From contig NZ_JAWLVJ010000020.1 of the NCBI RefSeq assembly GCF_033100395.1, positions 1 through 64,000 on the forward strand: a DNA stretch of 64,000 nt. The letters are read 5' to 3'. Shown piece by piece: positions 25,017 through 33,639 of this stretch. The position numbers and the translations under genes were made by a program. Below the pieces are notes generated by a model. That model worked only from the letters and a program-made list of their open reading frames with translations, was not told where the DNA came from and made no database searches. Source of the DNA: Terasakiella sp033100395. GTDB lineage: Bacteria > Pseudomonadota > Alphaproteobacteria > Rhodospirillales > Terasakiellaceae. Each line of letters starts with the position of its first letter. The first letter of the stretch is position 1.

Positions 25017-26321
25017 ATGACGAAATTTAATCGCCGGAGTTTCCTCCAGCTGACAGGTGCGGCTGCTGTAACTGGTGCGGCTGTTGTAAGCGCGCCAACG
25101 ATTGCAAAAGCGGCTGGTAAAAAAGTTGTTATCGTGGGCGGCGGCCCGGCTGGTGCAACAGTTGCCAACTATCTGCGCATGATGGATGCTTCTATTGAAG
25201 TGACCTTAATTGAAGCTGGCAAAAATTATTACACATGTTTCATGAGCAACGAAGTCCTGGGCGGCAAACGTTCCATGGACGGTATCCGTCAGGACTTTAG
25301 CGCGCTTGAAAAAGCGGGTGTCAAAGTTGTTCATGATATGGTTACCGACATTGATGGGGCCAAGAAAAAGGTTATGACCAAGGGCGGTCAGACGTTTGAC
25401 TATGACCGTTGTGTCGTGGCCCCGGGTGTTGATTTCAAGTTTGAAAAATACGAAGGTCTGGATGCAGAAGTTGCGGAAACCAAAATCCCGCACGCCTGGA
25501 AAGCCGGTCCACAAACCGCTTTGTTGCGCAAACAGCTTGAAGCCATGCCGGATGGCGGTGTCTTCACTATGGTTGCACCACCCAACCCATTTCGTTGTCC
25601 ACCTGGCCCATACGAGCGTGTGAGCCTGATTGCCAACTACTTCAAGAAAGAAAAGCCTAAGTCCAAAATCCTGATCGTGGATCATAAAGACAAGTTCTCC
25701 AAGCAGGGTTTGTTTACCCAGGCGTGGGAGAAGTTTTATGGCTTTGGCACCGACAATTCCATGATTGAATGGATGAAGGGTACCGACGTCGGCACCATCA
25801 CAGGTGTTGATGTGGACGGCATGGCGGTCACAACTGATTTTGATGAATATAAAGGCGACGTGATCAACTTTATCCCAGCCCAAAAAGCTGGCCCGATTGC
25901 CTTCAAGGCGGGTCTGACGGACAAGACGGGCTGGTGTCCGGTTGATAAAGTCACCTTTGAATCAAAAATGGTGAAAGGCATCCATGTTCTTGGTGATGCG
26001 GCGATTGCAACCAAAATGCCAAAATCTGGCTACGCAGCAAACTCACAGGGTAAGGTGACTGCCGCAGCGATTGCAGCAGCGCTTAACGGCAAGACCGTTG
26101 GCATTCCTTCTTATGTGAACACGTGTTATTCCATCGCAGCTGATGACTGGGCCTTCTCGGTTGCCGCTGTTTATAAGTATGACAAGGAAAATGACATTAT
26201 CGCAGGCGTTAAAGGCGCAGGCGGTCTGTCACCGATGGATGCATCAGCAGAAGATCGTAAGCGTGAAGTGGCTTACGCACACAGCTGGTATAACAACATT
26301 TGTAAAGATATCTGGGGCTAA
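25017..26321 (+). CDS. fccB: Flavocytochrome c flavoprotein subunit, sulfide dehydrogenase (SoxF/FccB-like)
   Basis: Periplasmic FAD protein of 434 residues that oxidises sulfide to sulfur or polysulfide. It carries a Tat signal (NRRSFLQLTGAAAV), the FAD motif IVGGGPAGAT, and the two redox cysteines expected of the family (CFMSNEVLGG and PFRCPPGPYE) that take part in sulfide oxidation. GGGAG is 7 bases upstream of the ATG. A strong terminator follows, so fccAB can be expressed as a unit separate from the genes downstream. Confidence 0.92.
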   Translation: MTKFNRRSFLQLTGAAAVTGAAVVSAPTIAKAAGKKVVIVGGGPAGATVANYLRMMDASIEVTLIEAGKNYYTCFMSNEVLGGKRSMDGIRQDFSALEKAGVKVVHDMVTDIDGAKKKVMTKGGQTFDYDRCVVAPGVDFKFEKYEGLDAEVAETKIPHAWKAGPQTALLRKQLEAMPDGGVFTMVAPPNPFRCPPGPYERVSLIANYFKKEKPKSKILIVDHKDKFSKQGLFTQAWEKFYGFGTDNSMIEWMKGTDVGTITGVDVDGMAVTTDFDEYKGDVINFIPAQKAGPIAFKAGLTDKTGWCPVDKVTFESKMVKGIHVLGDAAIATKMPKSGYAANSQGKVTAAAIAAALNGKTVGIPSYVNTCYSIAADDWAFSVAAVYKYDKENDIIAGVKGAGGLSPMDASAEDRKREVAYAHSWYNNICKDIWG

Positions 26322-26340
26322 GCTTCAAGATATCACACGT

Positions 26341-26383
26341 GCAGCTTTTCTCTTCTGGGGGGAAGAGGAAAGCTGCCTTTTTC
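26341..26383 (+). terminator. Rho-independent terminator after fccB
   Basis: GCAGCTTTTCTCTTC pairs with GAAGAGGAAAGCTGC (one mismatch or wobble) around a short G-rich loop, followed by CTTTTTCT. It divides the sulfur locus into fccAB and the remaining genes. Confidence 0.92.
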
Positions 26384-26452
26384 TAAAGAATAAAAACAAT
26401 AACGTGTACAGGCATTAGAGGGGCCAAGTGCGCGATTGGGAGAAGTACAACT

Positions 26453-26995
26453 GTGCTTAAATGGTTGAAAAAAAGCGGTGTCAAATTGGCACTGGTTGTC
26501 GGGTCTTTGGGGACCATTGTCTTCATGGTGTCAGCAAGTGTTGTCATTGAAGGGACGAATTCATTGGAATTCTGTGTGTCCTGCCATTCCATGGAACAAA
26601 GCGTCTATCAGGAATATAAAAAGAGCCTGCATTACAAAAATGAATATGGGGTGCGTGTGGAATGCCCTGACTGTCACGTTCCAAAAAGTTACCCGGATAA
26701 ACTGGTCGCCAAGATCGTTGCCGCGAAAGACGTGTGGCACGAAATTTTGGGCACCATCGATACCAAAGAAAAATTCGAAGAACATCGCCTGCGCATGGCC
26801 GAACGGGTCTGGGCCAAAATGGAAGCGACAGAATCGCGTGAATGTAGAAACTGTCATGCTTTTGAAGCCATGGACCTGGAAGAAATGGGGCGTCGTGCAC
26901 AGCGCAAACACCCCAAAGCTATGCAGGAAGGCAAGCATTGCATCCAGTGCCACAAAGGCGTGGTGCACGAACTGCCAAAAGATTACGAGGGTTAA
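26453..26995 (+). CDS. NapC/NirT-family tetraheme cytochrome c (quinol dehydrogenase type)
   Basis: A 180-residue cytochrome with an uncleaved N-terminal anchor (VKLALVVGSLGTIVFMVSASVV) and four haem sites: CVSCH (residue 41), CPDCH, CRNCH and CIQCH. This is the NapC/NirT/CymA architecture, which takes electrons from menaquinol or ubiquinol and hands them to periplasmic enzymes. Start is GTG 26453 behind GGGAGAAG. It precedes a soluble tetraheme cytochrome with only 21 bases between, suggesting an electron relay. Such a gene is not part of standard sox clusters. Confidence 0.88.
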   Translation: MLKWLKKSGVKLALVVGSLGTIVFMVSASVVIEGTNSLEFCVSCHSMEQSVYQEYKKSLHYKNEYGVRVECPDCHVPKSYPDKLVAKIVAAKDVWHEILGTIDTKEKFEEHRLRMAERVWAKMEATESRECRNCHAFEAMDLEEMGRRAQRKHPKAMQEGKHCIQCHKGVVHELPKDYEG

Positions 26996-27016
26996 GTTGT
27001 GTTGGGGAATGGGGTT

Positions 27017-28351
27017 ATGATAAGGCGTGTTTTAATTGCTGTGGCAGCCATGATGATTGTCGTTACCGGGCCATCCGATGATGTGGCGGCTGCGGACAAG
27101 ATCATGGATCTGGATGCGTCGGTTTCTCGTGGGGGGCGGATTTACAATGACTGGATGATTGAACTGGACGAACGCGCCCCGAAAGAAGGCAATCCGGCAT
27201 TTCCAAAAAATGCCAAGAGCAAAAAAGACATTGCTGATAGCTGGCGTTGCGTGTCGTGTCATGGCTGGGATTATAAGGGGGCCAATTCCCAGAAAGGGAT
27301 TATGGGGAAAGTCGGGGCAAGCCCGGCAGATATTGTCTCTGTCCTGAAAGACAAGACCCATGGCTATCAGGAATATCTGGACAATGACGACATGATCGAT
27401 CTCGCGCGTTTCATTTCCACCGGAATGACGGATATGGACGATATGATCGAGCGCGGGACAGGCAAGGCCAAGGCCTATGGGCTGAAACAGCGCCCGTTTT
27501 TTGAAACAGTCTGTGCCATGTGTCATGGGGCGGAAGGTCAAAGCCTGCCCGGTGTATCGCTGGGTGCCTTTGCCATTCAACAACCCTATCTGACTTTGCA
27601 TTCTATCTTTAACGGTCACCCCGGTGCGGTCATGCCGTCGCTACGTGCCTTTGAAAATCAAAAGCTGGTGGAACTTCTGGCCTATATGCAGACACTGCCG
27701 GAAAATGCATCGCTCGTATCCATCGTGCGCGGCGGGCGGCTGTATGATAACTGGTTTATGGAAACCGGGTTTGAAGCGCCAACGGAAATTCATTCTGCCT
27801 ATCCGAGAAAATCTGATCTGAAGATCAAGCCTAAACAGACCTGGCTTTGTAAGGAATGTCATGGCTGGGATTATCTGGGCAAAGATGGTCAGTATGGCAA
27901 AGGCAAGCACTTTACCGGGATCAAGGGTATTGCGGATCAAAAAGGCGCGGATGTGAAAGAGATCATTCAAATTTTGAAAGATGACACCCATGGCTATGGT
28001 CGGGTGCTGTCCATGCTTGATCTGTTGGATCTTGCCAATTTTGTGCGCGAAGGGCAGCTGGATATGGAAGACTATATCGATCCGGCAACCAAAGTGGCTA
28101 AAGGGGATTATCAGGCGCATGCGAAATTCTATCCGACGTTGTGTGGCAACTGCCATGGGCCAAAGGGCCGGGCGATCCGGACTATGGGGGCCTTGGGTCG
28201 TGTTGCCAATGATGATCCATGGAAGTCGTTGCATAAAATTCTAAACGGTCATCCGGCAGAAGAAATGCCTGCCTGGCGGTCACTGGATCAGGAAACTGTG
28301 CAGGACTTGATGGGCTATATTCAGGCCCTGCCGAAAAACAAGAGGTCTTAG
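27017..28351 (+). CDS. Periplasmic tetraheme c-type cytochrome with internal duplication
   Basis: A 444-residue exported protein with signal peptide MIRRVLIAVAAMMIVV. It consists of two similar halves of about 200 residues. Each begins with a glycine-rich repeat (SRGGRIYNDWMIE; VRGGRLYDNWFME), then a CxxCH followed by GWDY (CVSCHGWDY; CKECHGWDY), a segment LKDKTHGY or LKDDTHGY, and a second haem (CAMCHG; CGNCHG). I know no named family with this layout. The ATG at 27017 is preferred to upstream non-ATG codons because it gives a clean signal peptide. It probably exchanges electrons with the NapC-type protein encoded just upstream. Confidence 0.8.
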   Translation: MIRRVLIAVAAMMIVVTGPSDDVAAADKIMDLDASVSRGGRIYNDWMIELDERAPKEGNPAFPKNAKSKKDIADSWRCVSCHGWDYKGANSQKGIMGKVGASPADIVSVLKDKTHGYQEYLDNDDMIDLARFISTGMTDMDDMIERGTGKAKAYGLKQRPFFETVCAMCHGAEGQSLPGVSLGAFAIQQPYLTLHSIFNGHPGAVMPSLRAFENQKLVELLAYMQTLPENASLVSIVRGGRLYDNWFMETGFEAPTEIHSAYPRKSDLKIKPKQTWLCKECHGWDYLGKDGQYGKGKHFTGIKGIADQKGADVKEIIQILKDDTHGYGRVLSMLDLLDLANFVREGQLDMEDYIDPATKVAKGDYQAHAKFYPTLCGNCHGPKGRAIRTMGALGRVANDDPWKSLHKILNGHPAEEMPAWRSLDQETVQDLMGYIQALPKNKRS

Positions 28352-28361
28352 GAAACGCTTG

Positions 28362-29321
28362 ATGTTTAGGTCCGAGCCACCAATTATGAAAGCCTGGGAA
28401 AGAAAACAGGGAAGAATGAAACAGGTGAGTAAACAAGAAGAACAAAGCAGACCGATTGCCTTGGTGCGCGGGGTGAGTGATGTGGGATCCGCCATTTCAT
28501 GGAAGCTCTTTCACGCTGGATTTATCGTGATCAATCATGAAAACCGCCAACCTCGCACGATCAGGCGCAAGATGGCCTTTTGTGATGCGCTCTGGACCGG
28601 GGAAGCGGAACTGGAAGGCTTAAGAGCCGTTCGGGTGGAACGTCTGGATGATGTGCTGAAACTGGCAAATCTTCGAAAAGCGATTGCCCTTTATGCGGGA
28701 CAGCTGGATGGATTGATTACCAATGTAAAGCCGGATTTGATTGTGGATGCGCGCATACAGAAATTTGCCAAAGTTGAACCGTTAAAAGGCAAAGCCCCTC
28801 TGACCATCGCGGTTGGGCCGAGCTTTATTGCTGGTGAGGATGTGGACCGGGTGATTGAAAGTTGCTGGGGTGAAGATCTGGGCCGTGTGATTTCTGACGG
28901 TTCCGCCGTTGATCCTGTCCCCGTGCCGCCACGTTTGAACGGGATTGGATGGGAACGGTTTGTGCGATCGGAAATTCCGGGACGGTTTGAAAGTGATTTA
29001 TCCATCGGGGCCTATGTGGAAAAAGGCGCGGTGATTGGACAGTTGGATGGAACCAATGTTCTGGCGGGGATTTCAGGATATCTGCGTGGGCTTTTGCATC
29101 CGGGCCTAAGCGTGCTGAAAGGGGAGAAATTATGTGAGATCGACCCCCGTGACAATGAGGCACATTTCATCGGTCTCGCAGAACGACCAGCGGCGATTGG
29201 CGATGGAGTCCTGAAAGCAATTGCTGCGTTTTCGAAGGAAGATGAGACGATTGAAAATTTAAAAGGTCTTAAATTTCAATGTGATTCTGGAATATTAGCA
29301 AATAATGCAGAAATGGGTTGA
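28362..29321 (+). CDS. YqeB/EF2563-like protein (selenium/molybdenum hydroxylase-associated family)
   Basis: Cytosolic protein of about 319 residues. It resembles the EF2563/YqeB family linked to maturation of molybdenum hydroxylases: ALVRGVSDVGSAISWKLF at the N-terminus, LITNVKPDLIVDARIQK in the middle, then TIAVGPSFIAGEDVD and GEDLGRVI, and a C-terminal biotinyl-like beta segment (GAYVEKGAVIGQLDG). AGGA lies 8 bases before ATG 28362; a later start at 28416 (MKQVSKQ) behind GGGAAGA is equally possible. It sits between cytochrome genes and soxX. The only molybdenum enzyme nearby is SoxC. Family call is by motif recall and should be treated as probable. Confidence 0.65.
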   Translation: MFRSEPPIMKAWERKQGRMKQVSKQEEQSRPIALVRGVSDVGSAISWKLFHAGFIVINHENRQPRTIRRKMAFCDALWTGEAELEGLRAVRVERLDDVLKLANLRKAIALYAGQLDGLITNVKPDLIVDARIQKFAKVEPLKGKAPLTIAVGPSFIAGEDVDRVIESCWGEDLGRVISDGSAVDPVPVPPRLNGIGWERFVRSEIPGRFESDLSIGAYVEKGAVIGQLDGTNVLAGISGYLRGLLHPGLSVLKGEKLCEIDPRDNEAHFIGLAERPAAIGDGVLKAIAAFSKEDETIENLKGLKFQCDSGILANNAEMG

Positions 29322-29439
29322 ATTTTAGATTATTCTAATATTATAATGTTTGTGAGTTCGGGCCATGTTGGGGAAGTCAGGGATGGTTCGAATAAATTTA
29401 AAAAGGCCCAGAAGGGCTTATAAAAAACTGGGAGGAAAT

Positions 29440-29943
29440 ATGAATTTTCATATGATGAAACGAAAGCTTGCGGGCCCCCTCGCATGGGGTGTGCTTGCAG
29501 GTGTTGCGTTTGGTACCTCTACTGCCCTGGCCGAAGGTAGCCTGGAACGTGTGAGCGAGCCGAACCTCAAGCCCTACACAATTGTGGATGGGACCTCGAT
29601 CCCCAAATCCTTTACGGGCAAGCCCGGTAATGCGGCAAATGGCAAAAAGTTGTTTGTCCATCGTAAAAAAGGGAACTGTCTGACCTGTCACACAGCCCCC
29701 ATTCCTGAAGAAGAATTCCATGGCAAGGTCGCACCGGATCTGGATGGTGTTGGCGATCGCATGACAGAAGGTGAAATTCGCCTACGTATCGTGAACCCGA
29801 AACTGTCCAACCCGGATACACCGATGATGGCGTATTACAAGACCCATGGTCTGAACCAGGTAAACAAGAAATTTGTCGGTAAGCCAATGTTGAACGAGCA
29901 GGAGCTTGAAGACGTGGTGGCTTATCTGGTGTCACTGAAATAA
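29440..29943 (+). CDS. soxX: SoxX, monoheme cytochrome c subunit of SoxAX
   Basis: Periplasmic cytochrome of 167 residues that with SoxA oxidatively couples thiosulfate to the SoxY cysteine. It has a signal peptide ending near ALAEG and one haem site CLTCH, with the likely Met ligand in PDTPMMAYY. The start MNFHMMKRKL lies 5 bases after GGGAGGAAAT; longer in-frame starts are rejected. First gene of the soxXYZABCD run; a 118-base gap upstream may hold its promoter. Confidence 0.94.
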   Translation: MNFHMMKRKLAGPLAWGVLAGVAFGTSTALAEGSLERVSEPNLKPYTIVDGTSIPKSFTGKPGNAANGKKLFVHRKKGNCLTCHTAPIPEEEFHGKVAPDLDGVGDRMTEGEIRLRIVNPKLSNPDTPMMAYYKTHGLNQVNKKFVGKPMLNEQELEDVVAYLVSLK

Positions 29944-30004
29944 CCCAAATGATGGAAGTTGCGATGAAGCCATGGTGTTTCATCGTTTTTAAGAGAGGCC
30001 TTTA

Positions 30005-30478
30005 ATGACCAAAGTTACTGAAAAGTCCAAGGTAAGCCGCCGCGATATGCTTAAAATCGCAGGTGCCGGTGCTGTTGCAGTGGGTGCTGCATCTTTTGCT
30101 GGTTCTGCACAGGCGAAACCTGAAGATGTGGATGCTTACTTCAAGAAAGTAAAAGCATCAGGTGCCAAAGCGTCCAAAGTCACTGTTGATGGACCTGAGA
30201 TTGCGGAAAACGGCAATACCGTTCCAATCGAAGTTTCTGTCGATGCACCGATGACGGAAAAAGAATATGTCAAAACCATCTTTGTGGCGGCGGAAGGCAA
30301 CCCGACACCGGAAGTGGTGACATTCAATTTGACGCCTGCGTCTGGCGAAGCGCGTGTGAAATTCCGTATGCGTATGGCAGCGACACAAAAAGTGCGCGCT
30401 GTTGCCATGATGAACGACGGCAGCACCTTTACTGGTGAAAAAGAAATTAAGGTAACCATCGGCGGCTGCGGCGGTTGA
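30005..30478 (+). CDS. soxY: SoxY, sulfur-substrate carrier
   Basis: Periplasmic carrier of 157 residues whose C-terminal Cys in the GGCGG swinging arm holds the sulfur intermediates during thiosulfate oxidation. The Tat signal (SRRDMLKIAGAGAVAVG) exports it folded with SoxZ. GAGG lies 6 bases before ATG. soxZ follows after 38 bases. Confidence 0.96.
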   Translation: MTKVTEKSKVSRRDMLKIAGAGAVAVGAASFAGSAQAKPEDVDAYFKKVKASGAKASKVTVDGPEIAENGNTVPIEVSVDAPMTEKEYVKTIFVAAEGNPTPEVVTFNLTPASGEARVKFRMRMAATQKVRAVAMMNDGSTFTGEKEIKVTIGGCGG

Positions 30479-30516
30479 TCTCGGTACAAGACAATAGATT
30501 ATAAGGATTTACAATT

Positions 30517-30846
30517 ATGTCCAAGAAACCAAAACCCCGTGTGAAAGCGCCGAAAAAGGCCGCTAAAGGTGATGTTGTAACGATCAAGACAACCATCTCT
30601 CACCGTATGGAATCCGGTTTGCGTAAAGGCAAAGACGGCAACATCATTCCAAAACAGATCATTAATAAATTTGAAGCCACATTCAATGGCAAGGTGGTCA
30701 TGAGCGCGAACCTTTTCACCTCTATTTCTGCCAACCCTTATATCGATTTCGATATGAAGGTGGAAGAAGCCGGTGAGTTCGAATTCAAATGGTATGACGA
30801 TAACGGCGAAGTCTATTCCAAAAAGGCGAAGATGAAACTGGCCTAA
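30517..30846 (+). CDS. soxZ: SoxZ, partner of SoxY
   Basis: A 109-residue immunoglobulin-like beta protein without its own signal, exported as a complex with SoxY. Conserved segments are ISHRMESGLRKG and IIPKQIINKFEATFNG. AAGGA precedes the ATG. Length and position are typical. Confidence 0.95.
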   Translation: MSKKPKPRVKAPKKAAKGDVVTIKTTISHRMESGLRKGKDGNIIPKQIINKFEATFNGKVVMSANLFTSISANPYIDFDMKVEEAGEFEFKWYDDNGEVYSKKAKMKLA

Positions 30847-30930
30847 CATCTTCGGGGGGAGATGGGGTGCCCTTTGGGAGAAAATTTCCAAAGGGCGATG
30901 CCACAAAAAATAAACTGGGAGGTTCATCAA

Positions 30931-31788
30931 ATGATGATGAAAAAGACCAAAAAACCTATCGCCCTTGCGGTTGGACTGTTGCTGGGCTTAAGCGCACAGG
31001 CTGCCATGGCCGACGGTCATATGTCTGATGTTGTCCATATCATGCCGCAGGACGAACCTGTGGAGAAAGGTATGGAAATGTACGCCCATGGCGACGCCCG
31101 TTCCGGCTTTACCTATGCCACAGAAGAAACCCGCACTTTGCAGGAAGACGACTTTGAAAACCCGGCTTTTCTGTGGGTGGAAAAAGCAGAAGAACTGTGG
31201 GAAGACGTCGATGGGGATGCAGGTAAATCCTGTCAGTCCTGTCATGGTGATGTCAAAGACATGAAAGGTGTCGGCGCGGTTTATCCAAAATATAATGAAG
31301 AATTGGGTGAGCTGCTGAACCTGGAAAAACGGATCAATCTGTGTCGCACAGGCGGTATGCAGGCAAACCCGTGGAAATGGGAAAGTGACGAATTGCTGGG
31401 CATGACCGCCCTGGTGAAAATGCAGTCACGCGGCATGCCGGTCAATGTGGCCATTGATGGTCCGGCCAAGGAATATTATGAAAAAGGGTTGGAATTTTAC
31501 AACACCCGGGTTGGTCAGATGGATATGGCGTGCAAGCATTGTCACGTGGATCAGAACGGCAATTACATGCGTGCCGAACTGTTGTCCCAGGGCCAGGCAA
31601 ACGGTTTTCCAACCTATCGTCTGAAATGGCAGAAGCTGGGTTCCCTTCATCGTCGTTTCCGTGGATGTAATGGCAACATCCGGGCGGAAAAACTGAAGAA
31701 TGGTTCCCCTGAATATATGGCACTGGAACTTTATGTAACATGGCGTGGCAACGGTCTGCCGATCGAAACCCCGTCTGTGCGTAAATAG
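30931..31788 (+). CDS. soxA: SoxA, cytochrome c subunit of SoxAX
   Basis: Periplasmic 285-residue catalytic subunit of SoxAX. After a signal peptide (ending near AMADG) it has two CxxCH haem sites (CQSCH, CKHCH) and the active-site cysteine of the persulfide-ligated haem in RFRGCNGNIR near residue 247. It is therefore the diheme type. Three ATG codons stand in a row at 30931; the first is 8 bases after GGGAGG and was chosen. Confidence 0.94.
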   Translation: MMMKKTKKPIALAVGLLLGLSAQAAMADGHMSDVVHIMPQDEPVEKGMEMYAHGDARSGFTYATEETRTLQEDDFENPAFLWVEKAEELWEDVDGDAGKSCQSCHGDVKDMKGVGAVYPKYNEELGELLNLEKRINLCRTGGMQANPWKWESDELLGMTALVKMQSRGMPVNVAIDGPAKEYYEKGLEFYNTRVGQMDMACKHCHVDQNGNYMRAELLSQGQANGFPTYRLKWQKLGSLHRRFRGCNGNIRAEKLKNGSPEYMALELYVTWRGNGLPIETPSVRK

Positions 31789-31823
31789 CAGAGCTGAAGA
31801 CGACCAAAGTCTCTCTTTTTAAA

Positions 31824-31858
31824 GCGGTTTTCCGGTGATTAACCCATCGGGAAACCGC
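31824..31858 (+). promoter_or_regulatory. Long stem-loop between soxA and soxB
   Basis: GCGGTTTTCCGGTG pairs with CATCGGGAAACCGC over 14 pairs (two G-U) with a 7-base loop. No T run follows, so it is not a standard terminator. It may protect the upstream mRNA or set the soxA to soxB expression ratio; this role is inferred. Confidence 0.55.
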
Positions 31859-31933
31859 CGAAAATGACGGGGCTTGCAATCGAAATATCAATTCAAAGTT
31901 GATTTATTGAACAAATTTAACAGGCTATAATTG

Positions 31934-33622
31934 ATGCTTTCAAGACGTGATTTTTTACAGGTGGCTGCAGCAAGTGCAGCTATGCTTCCGGCAACTGCCT
32001 CGTTAGGGCATGCAGCCAGCACACAAAAAGTAACGCAGGAAGAATTGCTGAAGTTTGACACCAAAGGTCAGGTGACCTTGCTGAACTTCACCGATATTCA
32101 CGCACAGCTGGTACCGCTTTATTTCCGTGAACCTTCCGTCAACCTGGGGGTGGGCGAAGTCAACGGTCTGGTTCCGCACATTACGGGCAAGAAGCTGCTG
32201 GATCATTATGGTCTGATGGCGGGTACGGCAAATGCCTATGCCTTTACCTCAGTTGATTTTGCAGAACTGTCCAAACAATATGGCCGCATTGGTGGCGTTG
32301 CACAGATGACCACCCTGGTCAAAGCCATCCGCGAAGAACGCCCGGACAACACATTGTTGATCGATTGCGGGGATACCTGGCAGGGGTCTTACACATCCTT
32401 GCAGACAAACGGCGAAGATATGGTCGATGTCTGTAACAAGATGGGTGTGGACGCCATGACCGCGCACTGGGAATTCACCTATGGTCAGGACCGGGTGCAG
32501 GAACTGGTGGAAAAATGTAACTTCCCATTTTTGTGCGGCAACGTGCAGGATACGGAATGGGAAGAAGACGTCTTTGAACATACTGCCTTCTTTGAAAAGG
32601 GCGGGGTGAAAGTGGCCTTGATCGGTCAGGCTTTCCCGTACACACCGGTTGCGAACCCGCGTTACATGATGGAAGACTGGTCGTTTGGTATTCGTCCCAA
32701 CAAGCTGCAAAAACGCATTGATGATGCAAAAGCAGAAGGGGCCGAACTGATCGTTGTTGCATCCCACGATGGTTTCGATGTGGATCGCAAACTGGCGGCA
32801 ACTGTCAACGGCATTGATGTGCTGCTGACAGGTCATACCCATGATGCGGTGCCAAATGTGATCAAGGTCGGCGATACGCTGATGGTGGCGTCCGGGTCAC
32901 ATGGGAAGTTCCTGGCACGTCTGGATGTGAAGATTGAAAACAAAAAGGTCGTGGATCACAGCTTCAAACTGATGCCGATATTCTCTGATGTGATCAAGCC
33001 GGACTCGGAAATGCAGGAGCTGGTCGATAGTATCCGCAAACCGCATAAAGGCGTGATTGACAAAGTGGTCGGCCAAACCGAAGGTTTGCTTTATCGCCGG
33101 GGTAATTTCAACGGGACCTTTGATGATCTCATCTGTCAGGCCTTGCTTGAAGGACGTGATGCCGAAATTTCCATGTCGCCGGGTTTCCGCTGGGGGTCCA
33201 GCTTGCCACCGGGCGGCAATATCACCATGGACGATATTTATAATCAGACCGCGATCACCTATCCGAATGCCTATCGTTCCATGATGACGGGCAAGGTGAT
33301 CAAGGACATTTTGGAAGATGTGGCGGACAACCTCTTTAACGTGGACCCGTTCTATCAGCAAGGTGGCGATATGGTCCGCATCGGCGGCATGGGCTACACC
33401 ATTGATATTCATAAACCGATGGGCAGCCGCATTACCAACATGGTGCATTTAAAAACAGGCAAACCGATTGAAGCGTCCAAGGAATACGTGGTCGCAGGTT
33501 GGGCGTCTGTCAACGAAGGGACGGAAGGTCCCGCAATCTGGGATGTGGTGGCCGGATATGTATCCAATCACCAGACCGTAAACATTCCTGAAAATCAAAG
33601 CGTTAAAGTCATTGGGGCTTAA
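31934..33622 (+). CDS. soxB: SoxB, thiosulfohydrolase
   Basis: Periplasmic dimanganese hydrolase of 562 residues that releases sulfate from SoxY-bound S-thiosulfonate. It has a Tat signal (SRRDFLQVAAAS) and the metallophosphatase-like metal motifs NFTDIHAQL, DCGDTWQGS, GNVQD and TGHTHD. The length is normal. The ribosome site is weak. It starts 146 bases after soxA, behind the stem-loop, and is followed by soxC after 17 bases. Confidence 0.96.
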   Translation: MLSRRDFLQVAAASAAMLPATASLGHAASTQKVTQEELLKFDTKGQVTLLNFTDIHAQLVPLYFREPSVNLGVGEVNGLVPHITGKKLLDHYGLMAGTANAYAFTSVDFAELSKQYGRIGGVAQMTTLVKAIREERPDNTLLIDCGDTWQGSYTSLQTNGEDMVDVCNKMGVDAMTAHWEFTYGQDRVQELVEKCNFPFLCGNVQDTEWEEDVFEHTAFFEKGGVKVALIGQAFPYTPVANPRYMMEDWSFGIRPNKLQKRIDDAKAEGAELIVVASHDGFDVDRKLAATVNGIDVLLTGHTHDAVPNVIKVGDTLMVASGSHGKFLARLDVKIENKKVVDHSFKLMPIFSDVIKPDSEMQELVDSIRKPHKGVIDKVVGQTEGLLYRRGNFNGTFDDLICQALLEGRDAEISMSPGFRWGSSLPPGGNITMDDIYNQTAITYPNAYRSMMTGKVIKDILEDVADNLFNVDPFYQQGGDMVRIGGMGYTIDIHKPMGSRITNMVHLKTGKPIEASKEYVVAGWASVNEGTEGPAIWDVVAGYVSNHQTVNIPENQSVKVIGA

Positions 33623-33639
33623 CTGGGGAAGACATAAAT

